Below, one piece after another: positions 45,700 to 57,112 of a DNA stretch of 64,000 nucleotides. Numbering within the stretch: position 1 is the stretch's first letter; the number at the start of each line of letters is the position of its first letter. The position numbers and the translations under genes are program-made. Source of the stretch: Narthecium ossifragum (taxonomy: Eukaryota; Streptophyta; Magnoliopsida; Dioscoreales; Nartheciaceae); NCBI GenBank assembly GCA_963920575.1, contig OY986967.1, positions 20,287,148 through 20,351,147 of the forward strand, read 5' to 3'. The notes under the pieces were generated by a model, which made no database searches, was not told the origin of the DNA, and worked only from the letters and a program-made list of their open reading frames with translations.

Positions 45700-47210
45700 A
45701 AGGCAAGAGGAACGTGGATATGGGAGGGTGACAGGAACACACAATTTTTTCACCGAGTCATCACGGCGCAGCCGCGCAGATCAAAGGTGTCGGAATTAAT
45801 TTATCCAAATGGATCTGTGGCAACTAGTCCGGAGGAAATTAGAGACGAAGTTCTACATTTTTATGGAGAGCTTTGGGCGGATGATAAGATGTTTTATGAA
45901 TCTCTTCCTTCTCTGTCGACTGTCAGACAAGAAGACCTTCAGATGCTTGTGGCTGAGTTTTCATCAGATGATGTGAAGAAGGTTATCTTTGGCATGAAGG
46001 ACAATTGTGTTCCGGGTCCAGATGGAATTCCAGCTGCATTCTATTCTTCTCACTGGGAAGTGGTGGGGACAAAATTAGTGGCAGCGGTCGAAGTGTTTTT
46101 CAGATGGGGTATTGTTCCTTTGTCGTGGTCGCATACTTTCATATTGTTCATTCCGAAGAAGAGCTATCCACGGAACATGAAAGAGTATAGGCCGATCAGC
46201 CTATACAATGTGTGTTATAAGGTAGTCTCTCTGGAAGGCCCCGAAGTCCCGCCCTCTTATGGCTATTCGTACCTATTCGTACTTATTTAGTGGGCCCAGA
46301 ACAGACTGCTTTTATCCCAGGTAGGTGCATGTTTGACAGTGTATCTGCAGCCTATGAAATGCTGCATTCTCTCTGGAAGGCCCCGAAGTCCCGCCCTCTT
46401 ATGGCTCTTAAAATTGACTTGTAACCGGCCTACGATCGTGTCTGTTGGCCTTTCATCCAGGCAATACTTTGCAAAATGGGTTTTCCACAGCAATGGACAG
46501 ATTGGGTGATGGCCTGCATTTCTTCACCATTCTTTTCATTTATCATTAATGGGCGGGCCCTTGGCAGAATTTTTCCTCGGAGGGGGATCCGGCAAGGTGA
46601 CCCCTTGTCACCTTATATTTTTGTTCTTTTGCAAGAAGTTTTCTCTTGCATCTTGAATGATTCAATCTCAAGCCTTGTGGGACTTCGCTTTCATGATTCG
46701 GCTTTCCGTATTTCACATCTACTATATGCAGACGACTGTTTCCTCATCTCTGAAGCATCGGTTCCTGAAGCTCGGAAGTTGCGGCAGATCTTGGTTAGAT
46801 TTGGTTCTATGTCTGGGCTCTTTATTAATAACTCCAAGTCAAGTGTACGTATCTCCCCTTCTATTGATGCACAAAAAAAGGATAGGTTGTGGAGGGTCCT
46901 ACGGATTCAGGTGGCAGAAGCAGGGGAGATATGGACATACCTGGGGGTTCCTATTTCAGGTTCTAGACTGAAGGCATCGGATTTTGATGGCCTCATTCAA
47001 CGGGTCCTAGCTCGTCTTTCTACTTGGTCTTCCTGTTATTTATCTGGAGCTGGGAGAGTTGTGCTGGCGAAAAGTGCTTTACAGGCTTCCCCGATCCATC
47101 ACATGTCAACAGTTGGGATTCCATCGGCTGTCTTGACAAGTTTGGAGAAGATCTTCAGGAGGTTTATTTGGAAGGATAAATCAAGAAGTCTTGGATGGGT
47201 GGGCTGAAGT
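45700..47210 (+). pseudogene. LINE reverse transcriptase (broken)
   Basis: The RT of the LINE. Frame 45787-46290 has DNCVPGPDGIPAAFY and FILFIPKKS...YRPISLYNVCYK. The next part is shifted by a duplicated segment (46225-46265 and 46368-46408). Frame 46476-47207 has GIRQGDPLSPYIF and the catalytic YADD at residues 84-87 (46725-46736), then SSKSSVRISPS and YLGVPISGSRLK. The YADD site is intact. A 21-bp tandem duplication at about 47187-47228 introduces a stop and separates this from the C-terminal domain. Confidence 0.9.
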
Positions 47211-47219
47211 CTTGGAAGG

Positions 47220-48686
47220 GTGGGCTGGCAGACCGTGACTATTCCCAAGGAGCAGGGCGGACTTGGCATGAGAGATCGTCATAGATGGCAGCATGCTCTA
47301 TTTCTTTCTAAGGTTGCATGGCTGTTAGACAATGCGTCATTAAGTTGGGTTCGGTTGGTGAAAGCTAAATATCGATGGGAATCATTACTACTACCGACCT
47401 CTTGTAGACGCTCTGCATCCTCATTTTGGAAGGTTGTATTCAAGCAAATTAAGGTGTTAAGAAATGACATGATCTTCAAGCCCGGCAGAAATAGTAAGGT
47501 GAGTATGCTCTATGATGCTTGGCTTGATGAGGACCGCTTGATTAGGATCCCATGCCCTATGACGCAGAATATAATGGGGAAGAAACTTGAAGACTTTGTT
47601 GTTGCTGACTTAATGATTGGAGGCTCCTGGAATCTCAATCTACTCACAACTATATTTAATCAATGCTTGGTTTCTAGGATTTCAAGTATCCCTATTGAGG
47701 TGCAAGACTCATGGTGTTGGCCTTTTGATCTGACAGGTAAGATCACATCCAGGTCAGCTTATATGTTTCTATCTCTTCCCTTTCTCTCTATTTTGGAGGA
47801 TCATCGCTTCTCTCCTTCTATTTGGATCAATCTCTGGCATCTTTCTACCAGTCCTCGGGTGCGGTTTTTCATTTGGAAACTTATTCATGGAAGATTGCCT
47901 ACTCGGGATGTGTTATGGCATTTTGGTTACATCTCGGATAATAAATGCCCCTTGTGTGGTCTGGCCCGAGAATCCACTCTTCATCTCTTCTTCTTGTGTA
48001 CTTTTGCAAAATCGCTATGGAGGCTTCTTTTTTCTACTCCGCAGCTTGGTTGTTTGGAAGATTTGATTACTATGTTGGGACGCTCATCAAGTGATGTGGA
48101 ATCTCTAGTATTCAGATCAACGGTGTGTTTTGGTCTTTGGGCTTTGTGGGGTGCAAGGAATGATATTGTTTTCAAGTCTGAAAAAGTGGAGACTCAGGCT
48201 CTGTTCTGCCGTGTTAGGAGGTGGGTTAGAGAGTACCAAAGTAGCTGTTTCGTTTCTGATGTGAAGGAAGTGGTTTCGAATCAAACAATGGGTATATGTA
48301 TTGCTCAAGTCAATGGATCTTTTGCAGTGGACAATAAATCTTGTGGGATTGGTGCTTTAATTAAGAGAGAAGATGGTTCAATTTGGGAAGCTATATCAGA
48401 ATCTGTGGAAGTAAAGTCAAGGGATGAAGCAAAGCTCAATGCCTTTAAACTTGCTATTCAGATTGCTGGTGAGCTTGGCTGTGTGAAAGTCATTTTGGAA
48501 TCTGATAGTTCCTTTCTTATTGGATGCATCAATGGTCGGTTGTCTTGGTCGATGGATTTTTGCGGTATTTTGAGAGATATTTGTAGCATCTCAACACATT
48601 TTGGCACAATCATCTTTAGATCTGTGCATCGAGATCTTGTGGGACAAGTGGATAGGCTGGCTGACCTAGGCAGGGTTCATCGCTGA
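47220..48686 (+). pseudogene. LINE C-terminal zinc-binding domain and RNase H
   Basis: A 488-residue open frame. After a tryptophan-rich linker (GGLGMRDRHRWQHALFLSK) comes a zf-RVT-type domain (VRFFIWKLIHGRLPTRDVLW, CPLCG, HLFFLC) at about 215-260, then an RNase H-like domain at about 355-470 (VNGSFA, IGALIKREDG, KSRDEAKLNAFKLAIQIA, ESDS). Plant L1 elements often have this acquired RNase H. The domain order is complete and the frame unbroken, but it is cut from RT by the stop at 47207. About 280 bp of 3' UTR follow. Confidence 0.88.
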
Positions 48687-48978
48687 TCCCGTTCTTGGGT
48701 CTTTGCACCCGGATCTGAGATACCAAGGGATTTTCTTCTTGATATCTAGTTTTGTTGGCGTTTGGAGTTGTATAGTAGGTGTTGTATTTCCTGGGGTGGT
48801 TTTGGTTGGTTTTTTTGATAGTACAGATTGGTTCTCACAATTTTGGGTTGGTTGGTATACTTGTTGTTGTGAGGGGGGTGATATTCTTGTTGATGTATGA
48901 TTGTAACTGACTTTTTGAACCTATATAAACTCTACATAGCATGCGGGCTCAATTGTTTAAAAATGTTACTTTCACTGA

Positions 48979-50284
48979 GCCGTGTGTGTGTGGAAGAGGG
49001 ATAGTGAGGTGAGGTGAAAAATTAAAAGATGGCAAAATATGTGGAAGAGGGAGGAGTGGTGTAAATGGGGTTGCTTAGTGGTGCAATGAGGTGATAGTGA
49101 GGAGAAGGCAGCAAGAATAAAGTTTAGCATCTGTTTTCCGCATTGATGTGGAAGCACACATGAAATTGTTTCCTGCTCTTGATGTGACTATTAAGTATGT
49201 TCTTTACATTAATACAATTTAGCATCAGCTAGCTCCCACCGATCATCCTTTTCTTTTCCATCTAATTTGATTTTTCAGGGTGGAGATTTGAGACACTGTC
49301 AGAAATTGTGGACAACAATTACTAAGCAAATGCTCTCATTGCAAGTGGAGCTGGTTTTGTGCAATCGTGGACAGCAATTAATAAGCAATTTTACAAACTT
49401 AAGTATCTCAAGTTGTTTCCTGATTCATATTAGTAATGTAATATTGTCCAAGAAATATCTCAAATCTAACTTCATTGAAAATGATGAAACTGATACAAGA
49501 CTAAACTATGATTTAGCACTTCCCTCTGATCTTTTTATGCAAAATTGAATATGAATGTGTTCTAATTTGATCCTATTAACTTGTTATTGTTTCACGTTTT
49601 GAAGAACACAAGAAGTAACTGACATCATTTACTCATTTAGTCCATCAGTATGGATTCATGGATAAACCAGTTGGTTATAAGAAGCTGATGGTGACATGGT
49701 GTCTCCAAATTTCACTTTGTTATTTTCTTTTTAGTTGCTATGTTTGGGCTTTGTTTCTATGAGAATGATCATGTAATTGGCATAAGCCATTTTATCTATG
49801 TTTGAGATGGTTTCCTTTTCACTATTTAGTCTGTAATTGAACACAAAGTCGATGAAGAGGTTGTTGAGTGACCTCCTACAGCTACAGATTACTAGCTTCT
49901 TTGATAGAAAGTTGTACACGTGGTGTTTAGTGTTTACTATTTTTTTGTGGTTATTTCTACTTACTGCACTATTCATTGGCTTCCTTATGCATAGAAGACC
50001 ATTTATTTTATGGCAATCGATGTGTGGATGGCCAAGAGATCGGTTTTTTCAGTTTTGCAAAAAAAATTCGGTTATGTTCGGTTTTGTAAAAAAGAAATCG
50101 GTTCGGTTTTGTAAAAAAAGTTTGGTTCGGTTCGATTTCTAGAGTAATTCGGTTCGGTTCGGTTTTAGAAAAACCAAATACAAAAAATTCGGTTCGGTTC
50201 GGTTCGTATTTTTTTATACCGAATAAATTTTGGTATTTCGGTTTTGTACCGAAAACCGAATCGAATACCGAATACTCACCCCTA
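48979..50284 (+). other. hAT 3' non-coding end
   Basis: About 1.3 kb between the LINE and the right inverted repeat. I see no gene. It contains the second copy (49527-49590) of the internal hAT duplication and a dense GGTTCGGTT subterminal array at 50040-50275. Confidence 0.8.
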
Positions 50285-50871
50285 GTAGTGACAACCGGTA
50301 TCGTATATTCTTAGGTTTTGGTAGGATAAAGTTAGAGCTATAAAGGAAGAATCAATCGTAAGAAAAGACATTTATATATTTTGTCAGGTTTATAGTTCCA
50401 TATCTTCTGGTTAAGGTGATTGGGATCTGATTCCCTTGACCAAGTAGTATTGTATGAACCATTGAGAAGAGAAGAACCTAAGTCCGAGTGAAGGGATTCC
50501 CGACGCCTAGCTGATGAGTGCATGAAAGTGCAGTCTAAATAGCCTTATAACCATTTCAATTGCTAGATTATTATCCTTAATCAGCATCTTTATTACTATT
50601 TTTATATCTATATGTTGCTTCACATGGTTGTTTGGAAAATGCAGGAAATTGGAGCTAAAAGAAGCTGAAAAGAGTATATGGATCAACTTCAACAATTAAT
50701 CTGTACCTGCTCATGAAGAACCAGATGATGTGCCATATATGGTTGGAAATCTCTTGAAGTTTAGATTCTGGGGAATTTTACGGTTCGTGACTCCGAGTTT
50801 CCTAGAGGAAGTTACGGCAATTTCAGTACCGATGCGCAGTCTGAATGGCAGAAAGGAAAATAAGCTGGAAG

Positions 50872-51232
50872 TCCGAGCGATCCGCCGATCGATCGGACCT
50901 CACAGAATCGTGACAGAACATGCATTTTTTGGCTGAATATGATCCGATCGATCCCTCCTTCGCTCCTATAGGGTCCGATCGATCCGACACCAATGGTCCG
51001 ATCGATCGGACTCGGAAAAAGTCAAAAACAGCGGATTTTTACTCAACCAATTGATTCAACATTCATAATCCGATCGATCGGACTTGGGAATTAAAGGGTG
51101 ACAGAACGTATGCTTTTTAGAGGAGTAGAGTTCGATCGATCCGTCCATCGATCGGACACGGGCGAAGTTAGAAGATTGGAGATTTCAAGAGACCGATCGA
51201 TCCAACATCCCGAGAAGGATCGATCGGACTTG
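50872..51232 (+). repeat. Palindromic CCGATCGATCGG array in E 5' LTR
   Basis: The same array as in A, in the opposite window orientation. It keeps the unit containing CTCCTATAGGGTCCGATCGATC that the A 3' LTR has lost. The 3' LTR copy is at 55743-56104. Confidence 0.85.
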
Positions 51233-51288
51233 CCCAGTGACGAAAATCAACGGTTTTGATTAATCCGAGTTTACTAATTCTTGGACCC

Positions 51289-51296
51289 TATAAATA
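51289..51296 (+). promoter_or_regulatory. TATA box of E 5' LTR
   Basis: TATAAATA about 950 bp before the LTR end, in the context CCCTATAAATAGGAAAC. The same site is present in both A LTRs (3877-3884 and 12481-12488, minus strand). Confidence 0.75.
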
Positions 51297-52245
51297 GGAA
51301 ACTTAGGGCTAATCAAATGGGACTTCTTGGACGTTTTTGGAGGCTCTTTTCTAGCCGTTCTCCAAGGGAAGAAGATGGAGGAATCTCCATCTATGGCCGA
51401 GTAATTCACGGGCATGGCGGACGGATGATCTAGCGAGGACTAGGGCTTCTACTCCAACAATGGTTCATAGTTTTTAATCTTTATTGTTAAACTCTTCTTA
51501 TGTATTGGATCTTCACAGATTGCTTTGTGGTTAAACATTATTATAAATCCAGTCATGCTTCTTTTATGATATTGTGATCTCATAGTTATCTCATTTGATT
51601 TTCCTACCGAGTCTCGTGAGACCATTGCTATGCATTGCCCGTAGTGACAGCTGGTATTGTGTATTCTTAGGGATCTAGTTAGATAAGGTTGGGGCTCTAT
51701 ACCGTGAGATCTTTGCTATGCATTGCCGATTGTGAGAGTTGGTATTGTGTATTCTTAGAGATCCGGTTAGAGTTAGGGCTTTGTCCCGATGAACTTTTGC
51801 TGCGCGTTGCCTGTAGTGACAGCCGGTATCGTGTATTCTTATGTTTGGTTGGATGAAGTTAGAACTATAAAAAGGAAGAACCAATCATAGAAAGAGATAT
51901 TTATATTTTATCAGATTCATAATTCTATATGTTCCGATTAAGGCGATTGGGATGTGAATCCCTTAACTGAGTATTATATGAACCATTGAGAAGAGAAGAA
52001 CCTTAATCCGAGTGAAGTGATTCTTGAAGCCTAGCCTTATCAAAAGCCTGATATCTTTAGTTAATATTACATTATCAGTAATCCTTTGATCTAATTTAAT
52101 TTAGTTAGCTTTCTTCATTGTTTTCAATTCATTGTTATTTGTATTTCTGGATCTTTCCTGCTTGTCTCTCTGTGGGATTCGACCTCTCTTATGCTGTACT
52201 GCACCGCGATCGCTGTGCGTGACACATTTGAGCGACATCAAAAAT

Positions 52246-52263
52246 TGGCGCCGTTGCCGGGGA
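52246..52263 (+). promoter_or_regulatory. PBS of E (tRNA-Asp type)
   Basis: TGGCGCCGTTGCCGGGGA, perfect, five bases after the 5' LTR. The 210 bases from here to the ORF are T-rich then A-rich leader with nothing else recognisable. Confidence 0.93.
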
Positions 52264-52473
52264 GACGGTTCAGAAAAGCGCCAGAATCAACAGATCACGA
52301 TGATTGAAGACATCGAAGGCGGTAACTTTTTTCCCTTTTCTTTGGATTTTTATTTCTTTTTCCTTTATTTTCTTTATTTTCTTTTTAGTTTTGTTTTGAA
52401 TTTTCGTTTTATTTTTACTTGGTAAAAAACAAAACTGACCAAAAAAAAAAAAAAACTGAAAAAAAAAGAGAGG

Positions 52474-54126
52474 ATGGAAAATGAATTATATCATGACTAT
52501 TTGAGATCATGTTCTATGAAGTCAAGAGATGGAATGTCTCAAACAATAGTTCGTAAGAAAAGTATATACGAATTGAGCTTGGAGAATAGAACGAGTCATG
52601 TTTCTGTCAATGAGTATCTTCCTACTTATATGATTAACGCATTTAAAAGAAAGATTTCATCCTTTGCACAAAAGAATGATGAGACATTATGTGATGCATG
52701 GCAGCGATTTATCAGTTTAATAGCTTCATGCCCTCAACATGGTTATCCTAATTGGCGTTTAGTTAGCTATTTTTATTATGGATTAACTGAGCATGAACGT
52801 CAAATTCTTGAAACAAGATGCAGGGGTGAGTTTTTGCAGATTGATCCAGATGAAGATATGAAGCACTTGAATGAGCTTGTTGAGACAAATCTTACACAGA
52901 TGATTCCGGAGCGTTGGGATGATTATCGTGGTCATATCGATGCCAAACCCTACAAGCATCCGAATGTCACCTTAACGTCCAACAGCTATCTGCAACCCAA
53001 TGAGCCTTTCTACTCTTATCCTAGTGCTTATGATGATTATGTGCATGATACTTATGTTGCTACTTCCCATGATGTGCATGTTGATGAGCCTAACACGTAT
53101 GATGCATGTGTCGATGACTTTAGTGCTTCTGATGCATACATCCATGATTTTAATGCTTATGGTGCGCATACTCAAGATGTTCATGTTGATGATGTATATG
53201 TTCATGACTATAGTGCTAGTGTGCAGGTTCAAAATTCTAGTCCTATTGATGCACAAGCTATTGATTCTAGTATGTGTGATGCATATGTACATGATTTTAG
53301 CGCTCATACGCATGTTCATGATACTAACATTTACTATGCATATGCTCATGATTCCAATGTTAGTAATGCACATGTTAATGCTTCTGATGCTGAAGATGCA
53401 CATGTTTCGGCTCAACTTTCTATGCCAGAGATTTTGGACTTACTTAAGGAGGCTAAAACCAAGCCTAATTTTGACTCTTTCATTCTGCAGTTACTTATGA
53501 AGGACGAGGAGAAAGCACGCCAACTATGCGAGGTAATCACATCTTTTAGCGTGCACGAACTCGGATGGACACATCATATGGAAGAAGACGAAGTACTCCA
53601 GTACGTGCCGGCCAGCAATGAGGAAGATCTGGAAGACTTCCAAGACCACAAGGACCAGGTATTCGTTGAACCTCCATCGGCTGAACTTCAAGCCATTGCT
53701 TCTAAGCCGCGAGGTATATTTCCAGTGTTTATTTCATCTCCTTGGATAGTCAGGAAGAACATGACCTTGATAGATATTTTTAAACTTCGACGGATTTATT
53801 TCAGATTTTGTGATCTTACCATCCTTGACCACGAGCATGATGACATTATTGATAGGTCATTGGATGAGTCACAGACACTTGAGCATAATGCTGATACATA
53901 TTTCTATTTGAGAGATCTAGCTATCTTGTTTATTGGTGTTAGAATGCAAAAGCTAGTTCTTCCACTTGTAATGTGCCACTTGGATTCACATGCTGAATTA
54001 CCCTTGGTGATACTACTAAGGTTAACCCTTCATGTCATGGCACTTACTGATTTTGCATATCATCGTGCTAGGGCACGGCCGCCAAGGGCGCGGTTAAAAA
54101 TCCATGTCTTATATATAGTAGTTTAG
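52474..54126 (+). CDS. Gag-like protein of E with Asp/His-rich repeats
   Basis: An uninterrupted 550-residue ORF and the only gene of E. Residues about 48-150 match the middle of Athila Gag (EYLPTYMINAFKRKISSFAQ, ETLCDAWQRF, CPQHGYPNWRL, FYYGLTEHERQ). The N-terminal part of the Gag core and the CCHC knuckle are missing. Residues about 185-320 are an Asp/His/Ala/Tyr-rich repeat (AYVHDFSA-like, period about 10-12). The remainder (LSMPEILDLLKEAKTKPNF onward) has no family I recognise. The methionine at 52474 follows an A-rich leader about 210 bp after the PBS and is a reasonable start. An intact 1.65-kb frame in a non-autonomous element suggests recent or selected coding capacity. Confidence 0.85.
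   Translation: MENELYHDYLRSCSMKSRDGMSQTIVRKKSIYELSLENRTSHVSVNEYLPTYMINAFKRKISSFAQKNDETLCDAWQRFISLIASCPQHGYPNWRLVSYFYYGLTEHERQILETRCRGEFLQIDPDEDMKHLNELVETNLTQMIPERWDDYRGHIDAKPYKHPNVTLTSNSYLQPNEPFYSYPSAYDDYVHDTYVATSHDVHVDEPNTYDACVDDFSASDAYIHDFNAYGAHTQDVHVDDVYVHDYSASVQVQNSSPIDAQAIDSSMCDAYVHDFSAHTHVHDTNIYYAYAHDSNVSNAHVNASDAEDAHVSAQLSMPEILDLLKEAKTKPNFDSFILQLLMKDEEKARQLCEVITSFSVHELGWTHHMEEDEVLQYVPASNEEDLEDFQDHKDQVFVEPPSAELQAIASKPRGIFPVFISSPWIVRKNMTLIDIFKLRRIYFRFCDLTILDHEHDDIIDRSLDESQTLEHNADTYFYLRDLAILFIGVRMQKLVLPLVMCHLDSHAELPLVILLRLTLHVMALTDFAYHRARARPPRARLKIHVLYIVV
53025..53430 (+). repeat. Degenerate minisatellite encoding the Asp/His repeat
   Basis: About 30-36-bp units built from GATGCATATGTTCATGATT-like sequence, some 11-12 copies. 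Because GATGCAT and CATG are near-palindromic, long open frames also occur on the minus strand (52972-53415) and in another plus frame (53000-53500). Confidence 0.8.
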
Positions 54127-55345
54127 TTTGCTCAATTTGCTTTCTTGTATGCTTGAGAATGCTTGAGTTATTTTTATATTGTGTGTTTGCATGTTTGCTT
54201 TTGTTTTCGGTTGTTTTGCTTTTGTTTTTAGGTGCTCGAGCAGTCCCTGCCTTCCGTTGGAGATTTTGGCCAGCCATCATTGGGATGAAGATTTCGGCCA
54301 CCATGAGGAGCCTTGGGCAAGATTTCAAATATTCTATCAGGTGGCCTCACTCCTATTTCGATTTCCTATTCTTATTTATGCTATATATGAAATTCAGCCA
54401 ACACCCTTCTGCTTATTTACATGATTAGCACACATTGAGGACAATGTGAATTTCAGGTTGGGGGGTGTAGGCATGCATGACCTTGTGCATGCTACCTTAT
54501 TGAGTTTAACAGTGTTGACTTGATTATATTAGTAGAAACTGTACATGAGCTGAAATTTTTATGCTTATTCTATATGTTGCTTTCATATGGATTGACCAAT
54601 ACATTGATTGCATGCGTGATAATCTGAAAGTATAACATCATGTGATCCACACACGAACACTTTATGTGCAGTGGCGATTATACTCACCAGAGGAACGAGC
54701 ATGCTATTGTCAATCTAGACCATGATTTCAACATTAGCTAGTGTTGAGTATTGCATGCAGAAAAAAAAAAGAGAAAAAGTTCTGGAGCTTGATAAAGCTG
54801 TGCCTAAACAACTATTAAGTGATCTACTGAGTAACCGGGTGTTCTTGTCTCAGGAAGCAGGGAGCTCGCGTAAAAAGGTAGAACCACTTATAGCTATATA
54901 TATAAATAAATAAAAAACTATTAAGTGTTTTGCTAAGTAACCGGGTCTCTGCGCCTCAAGAAGCGGAGAGTGCTCGCGTAAAAAGGCAAAGTGTCTGATA
55001 GTTGAAAAGAAAAAAAAAAGAGAAAGAAAGAGCATGCTATACTTAAAGTGCGAGGGTTGGATGATTGGTCATGAAGATAGTAGTGTGTTTGGACTAATGG
55101 TGGGTAGAAGTTGCTTCTGCATGTAACATTTATTTGTCACGTCACATGTGTTCTTCTGAATGGTGATTAGCATGTTTTGATGTGTAGAAGTTGATTTCAT
55201 ATGTTGGTAGTATATGTATGAGTATAAGAAGTTTTCATGCTCTGTACTGTATGAAACACTATTGACTTGATAAGGTAGAATTTTTATCATGCATGTCTAC
55301 ATCCTTGAACCGTTAGTGTGCTTAATTATATTCTATGCGCTTTGA
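54127..55345 (+). other. Non-coding 3' region of E
   Basis: Similar to the A 3' region in the same order. From about 54240 it matches the segment just beyond the A integrase, then come the internal PPT, two diverged AGTAACCGGGT...CGTAAAAAGG units (54825-54885 and 54935-54990) with A-runs, and the 3' PPT. No gene is seen. Confidence 0.82.
54431..54470 (+). promoter_or_regulatory. Internal PPT-like tract of E with hairpin
   Basis: CACATTG-AGGA-CAATGTG (54431-54448), then GGTTGGGGGGTGTAG (54457-54470). The hairpin is identical to that of element A. Confidence 0.78.
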
Positions 55346-55381
55346 ATTGCTAGAGACTAGCAATAAGCTGGTTGGGGGGTG
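55346..55381 (+). promoter_or_regulatory. 3' PPT of E with upstream hairpin
   Basis: ATTGCTAG-AGA-CTAGCAAT (55346-55364), a perfect 8-bp stem, then GTTGGGGGGTG up to the LTR start at 55382. Confidence 0.87.
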
Positions 55382-57112
55382 TGATGAGTGCATGAAAGTG
55401 CACTCTAAATAGCCTTATAACCATCTCAATTGCTAGATTATTATCCTTAATCAGCATCTTTATCACTATTTTTATATCTATATGTTGCTTCACATGGTTG
55501 TTTGGAAAATGCAGGAAATTGGAGCTAAAAGAAGCTGAAAAGAGTATATGGATCAACTTCAACAATTAATCTGTACCTGCTCATGAAGAACCAGATGATG
55601 TACCATATATGGTTGGAAAGCTCTTGAAGTCTAGATTCTGGGGAATTTTATGGTTCGTGATTCCGAGTTTCCTAGAGGAAGTTACGGCAATTTCAATACC
55701 GATGCGCAGTCTGAATGGCAGAAAGGAAAAAATAAGCTGGAAGTCCGAGCGATCCGCCGATCGATCGGACCTCACAGATTCGTGACAGAACATGCATTTT
55801 TTGGCTGAATATGATCCGATCGATCCCTCCTTCGCTCCTATAGGGTCCGATCGATCCGACACCAATGGTCCGATCGATCGGACTCGGAAAAAGTCAAAAA
55901 CAACGGATTTTTACTCAACCAATCGATCCAACATTCATAATCCGATCGATCGGACTTGGGAATTAAAGGGTGACAGGACGTATGCTTTTTAGAGGAGCAG
56001 AGTTCGATCGATCCGTCCATCGATCGGACACGGGCGAAGTTAGAAGATTGGAGATTTCAAGAGACCGATCGATCCAACATCCCGAGAAGGATTGATCGGA
56101 CTTGCCCAGTGACGAAAATCAACGGTTTTGATTAATCCGAGTTTACTAATTCTTGGACCCTATAAATAGGAAACTTAGGGCTAATCAAAGGGGACTTCTT
56201 GGACATTTTTGGAGGCTCTTTTCTGGGCGTTCTCCAAGGGAAGAAGATGGAGGAATCTCCATCTATGGCCGAGTAATTCACGGGCATGGCGGACGGATGA
56301 TCTAGCGAGGACTAGGGCTTCTACTCCAACAATGGTTCATAGTTTTTAATCTTTATTGTTAAACTCTTCTTATGTATTGGATCTTCACAGATTGCTTTGT
56401 GGTTAAACATTATTATAAATCCAGTCATGCTTCTTTTATGATATTGTGATCTCATAGTTATCTCCTTTGATTCTCCTACCGAGTCTCGTGAGACCTTTGC
56501 TATGCATTGCCCGTAGTGACAGCTGGTATTGTGTATTCTTAGGGATCTGGTTAGATAAGGTTGGGGCTCTATACCGTGAGATCTTTGCTATGCATTGCCG
56601 ATTGTGAGAGTTGGTATTGTGTATTCTTAGAGATCCGGTTAGAGTTAGGGCTTTGTCCCGATGAACTTTTGCTGCGCGTTGCCTGTAGTGACAGCCGGTA
56701 TCGTGTATTCTTAGGTTTGGTTGGATGAAGTTAGAACTATAAAAAGGAAGAACCAATCATAGGAAGAGATATTTATATTTTATCAGATTCATAATTCTAT
56801 ATCTTCCGGTTAAGGCGATTGGGATGTGAATCCCTTAACTGAGTATTATATGAACCATTGAGAAAAGAAGAACCTTAATCCGAGTGAAGTGATTCTTGAA
56901 GCCTAGCCTTATCAAAAGCCTGATATCTTTAGTTAACATTACATTATCATTAATCCTTTGATCTAATTTAATTTAGTTAGCTTTCTTCATTGTTTTTAAT
57001 TCATTGTTATTTGTATTTCTGGATCTTTCTTGCTTGTCTCTCTGTGGGATTCGACCTCTCTTATGCTGTACTGCACCGCGACCGCTGTGCGTGACACATT
57101 TGAGCGACATCA
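55382..57112 (+). repeat. 3' LTR of E
   Basis: 1731 bp. Only scattered substitutions separate it from the 5' LTR, several of them at CpG sites inside the palindromes. This indicates a recent insertion. Confidence 0.95.

Larger units (their letters stand above)
44759..48963 (+). mobile_element. L1-type LINE, 5' truncated, inside hAT
   Basis: Flanked by a perfect 15-bp TSD TGTTACTTTCACTGA (44744-44758 and 48964-48978). It ends in a short A-run (TTTAAAAA). It lacks ORF1 and the first part of the endonuclease, so it is truncated at the 5' end, the usual outcome of target-primed reverse transcription. It sits in the 3' part of the hAT, downstream of the transposase. Confidence 0.94.
40911..50284 (+). 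mobile_element. hAT (Ac-like) DNA transposon
   Basis: Perfect 12-bp terminal inverted repeats TAGGGGTGAGTA...TACTCACCCCTA and an 8-bp TSD GTAGTGAC (40903-40910 and 50285-50292), as expected for hAT. The first and last 150-250 bp are filled with GGTTCGGTT motifs in inverted orientation, likely transposase-binding sites. It encodes a broken transposase and is interrupted by a LINE. Without the LINE it is about 5.2 kb. A 60-bp segment near 44400-44460 recurs, imperfectly, at 49527-49590. Confidence 0.96.
50512..52240 (+). repeat. 5' LTR of E
   Basis: 1729 bp, TGATGAGTG...CGACATCA, with a TATA box (TATAAATA) at 51289-51296. The CCGATCGATCGG array at 50872-51232 lies upstream of the TATA box, so in U3. 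Confidence 0.95.
50512..57112 (+). mobile_element. Non-autonomous Athila-type element E (gag-only)
   Basis: Full-length LTR element in solo LTR F, with a perfect TSD CTAGC (50507-50511 and 57113-57117). LTRs 50512-52240 and 55382-57112 are nearly identical. It has a perfect tRNA-Asp-type PBS and the internal and 3' PPTs of family A. Between them is a single 550-codon ORF with part of Gag and no protease, RT, RNase H or integrase. LTRs, PBS and 3' region match element A closely, so A-type enzymes probably mobilise it. It fits the class described as terminal-repeat retrotransposons with a GAG domain. Confidence 0.94.

Noticed and set aside
52972..53500. Minus-strand 147-residue and alternative plus-frame 166-residue ORFs
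   Set aside because: By-products of the near-palindromic minisatellite in the E gag-like ORF, which alone shows Gag homology.
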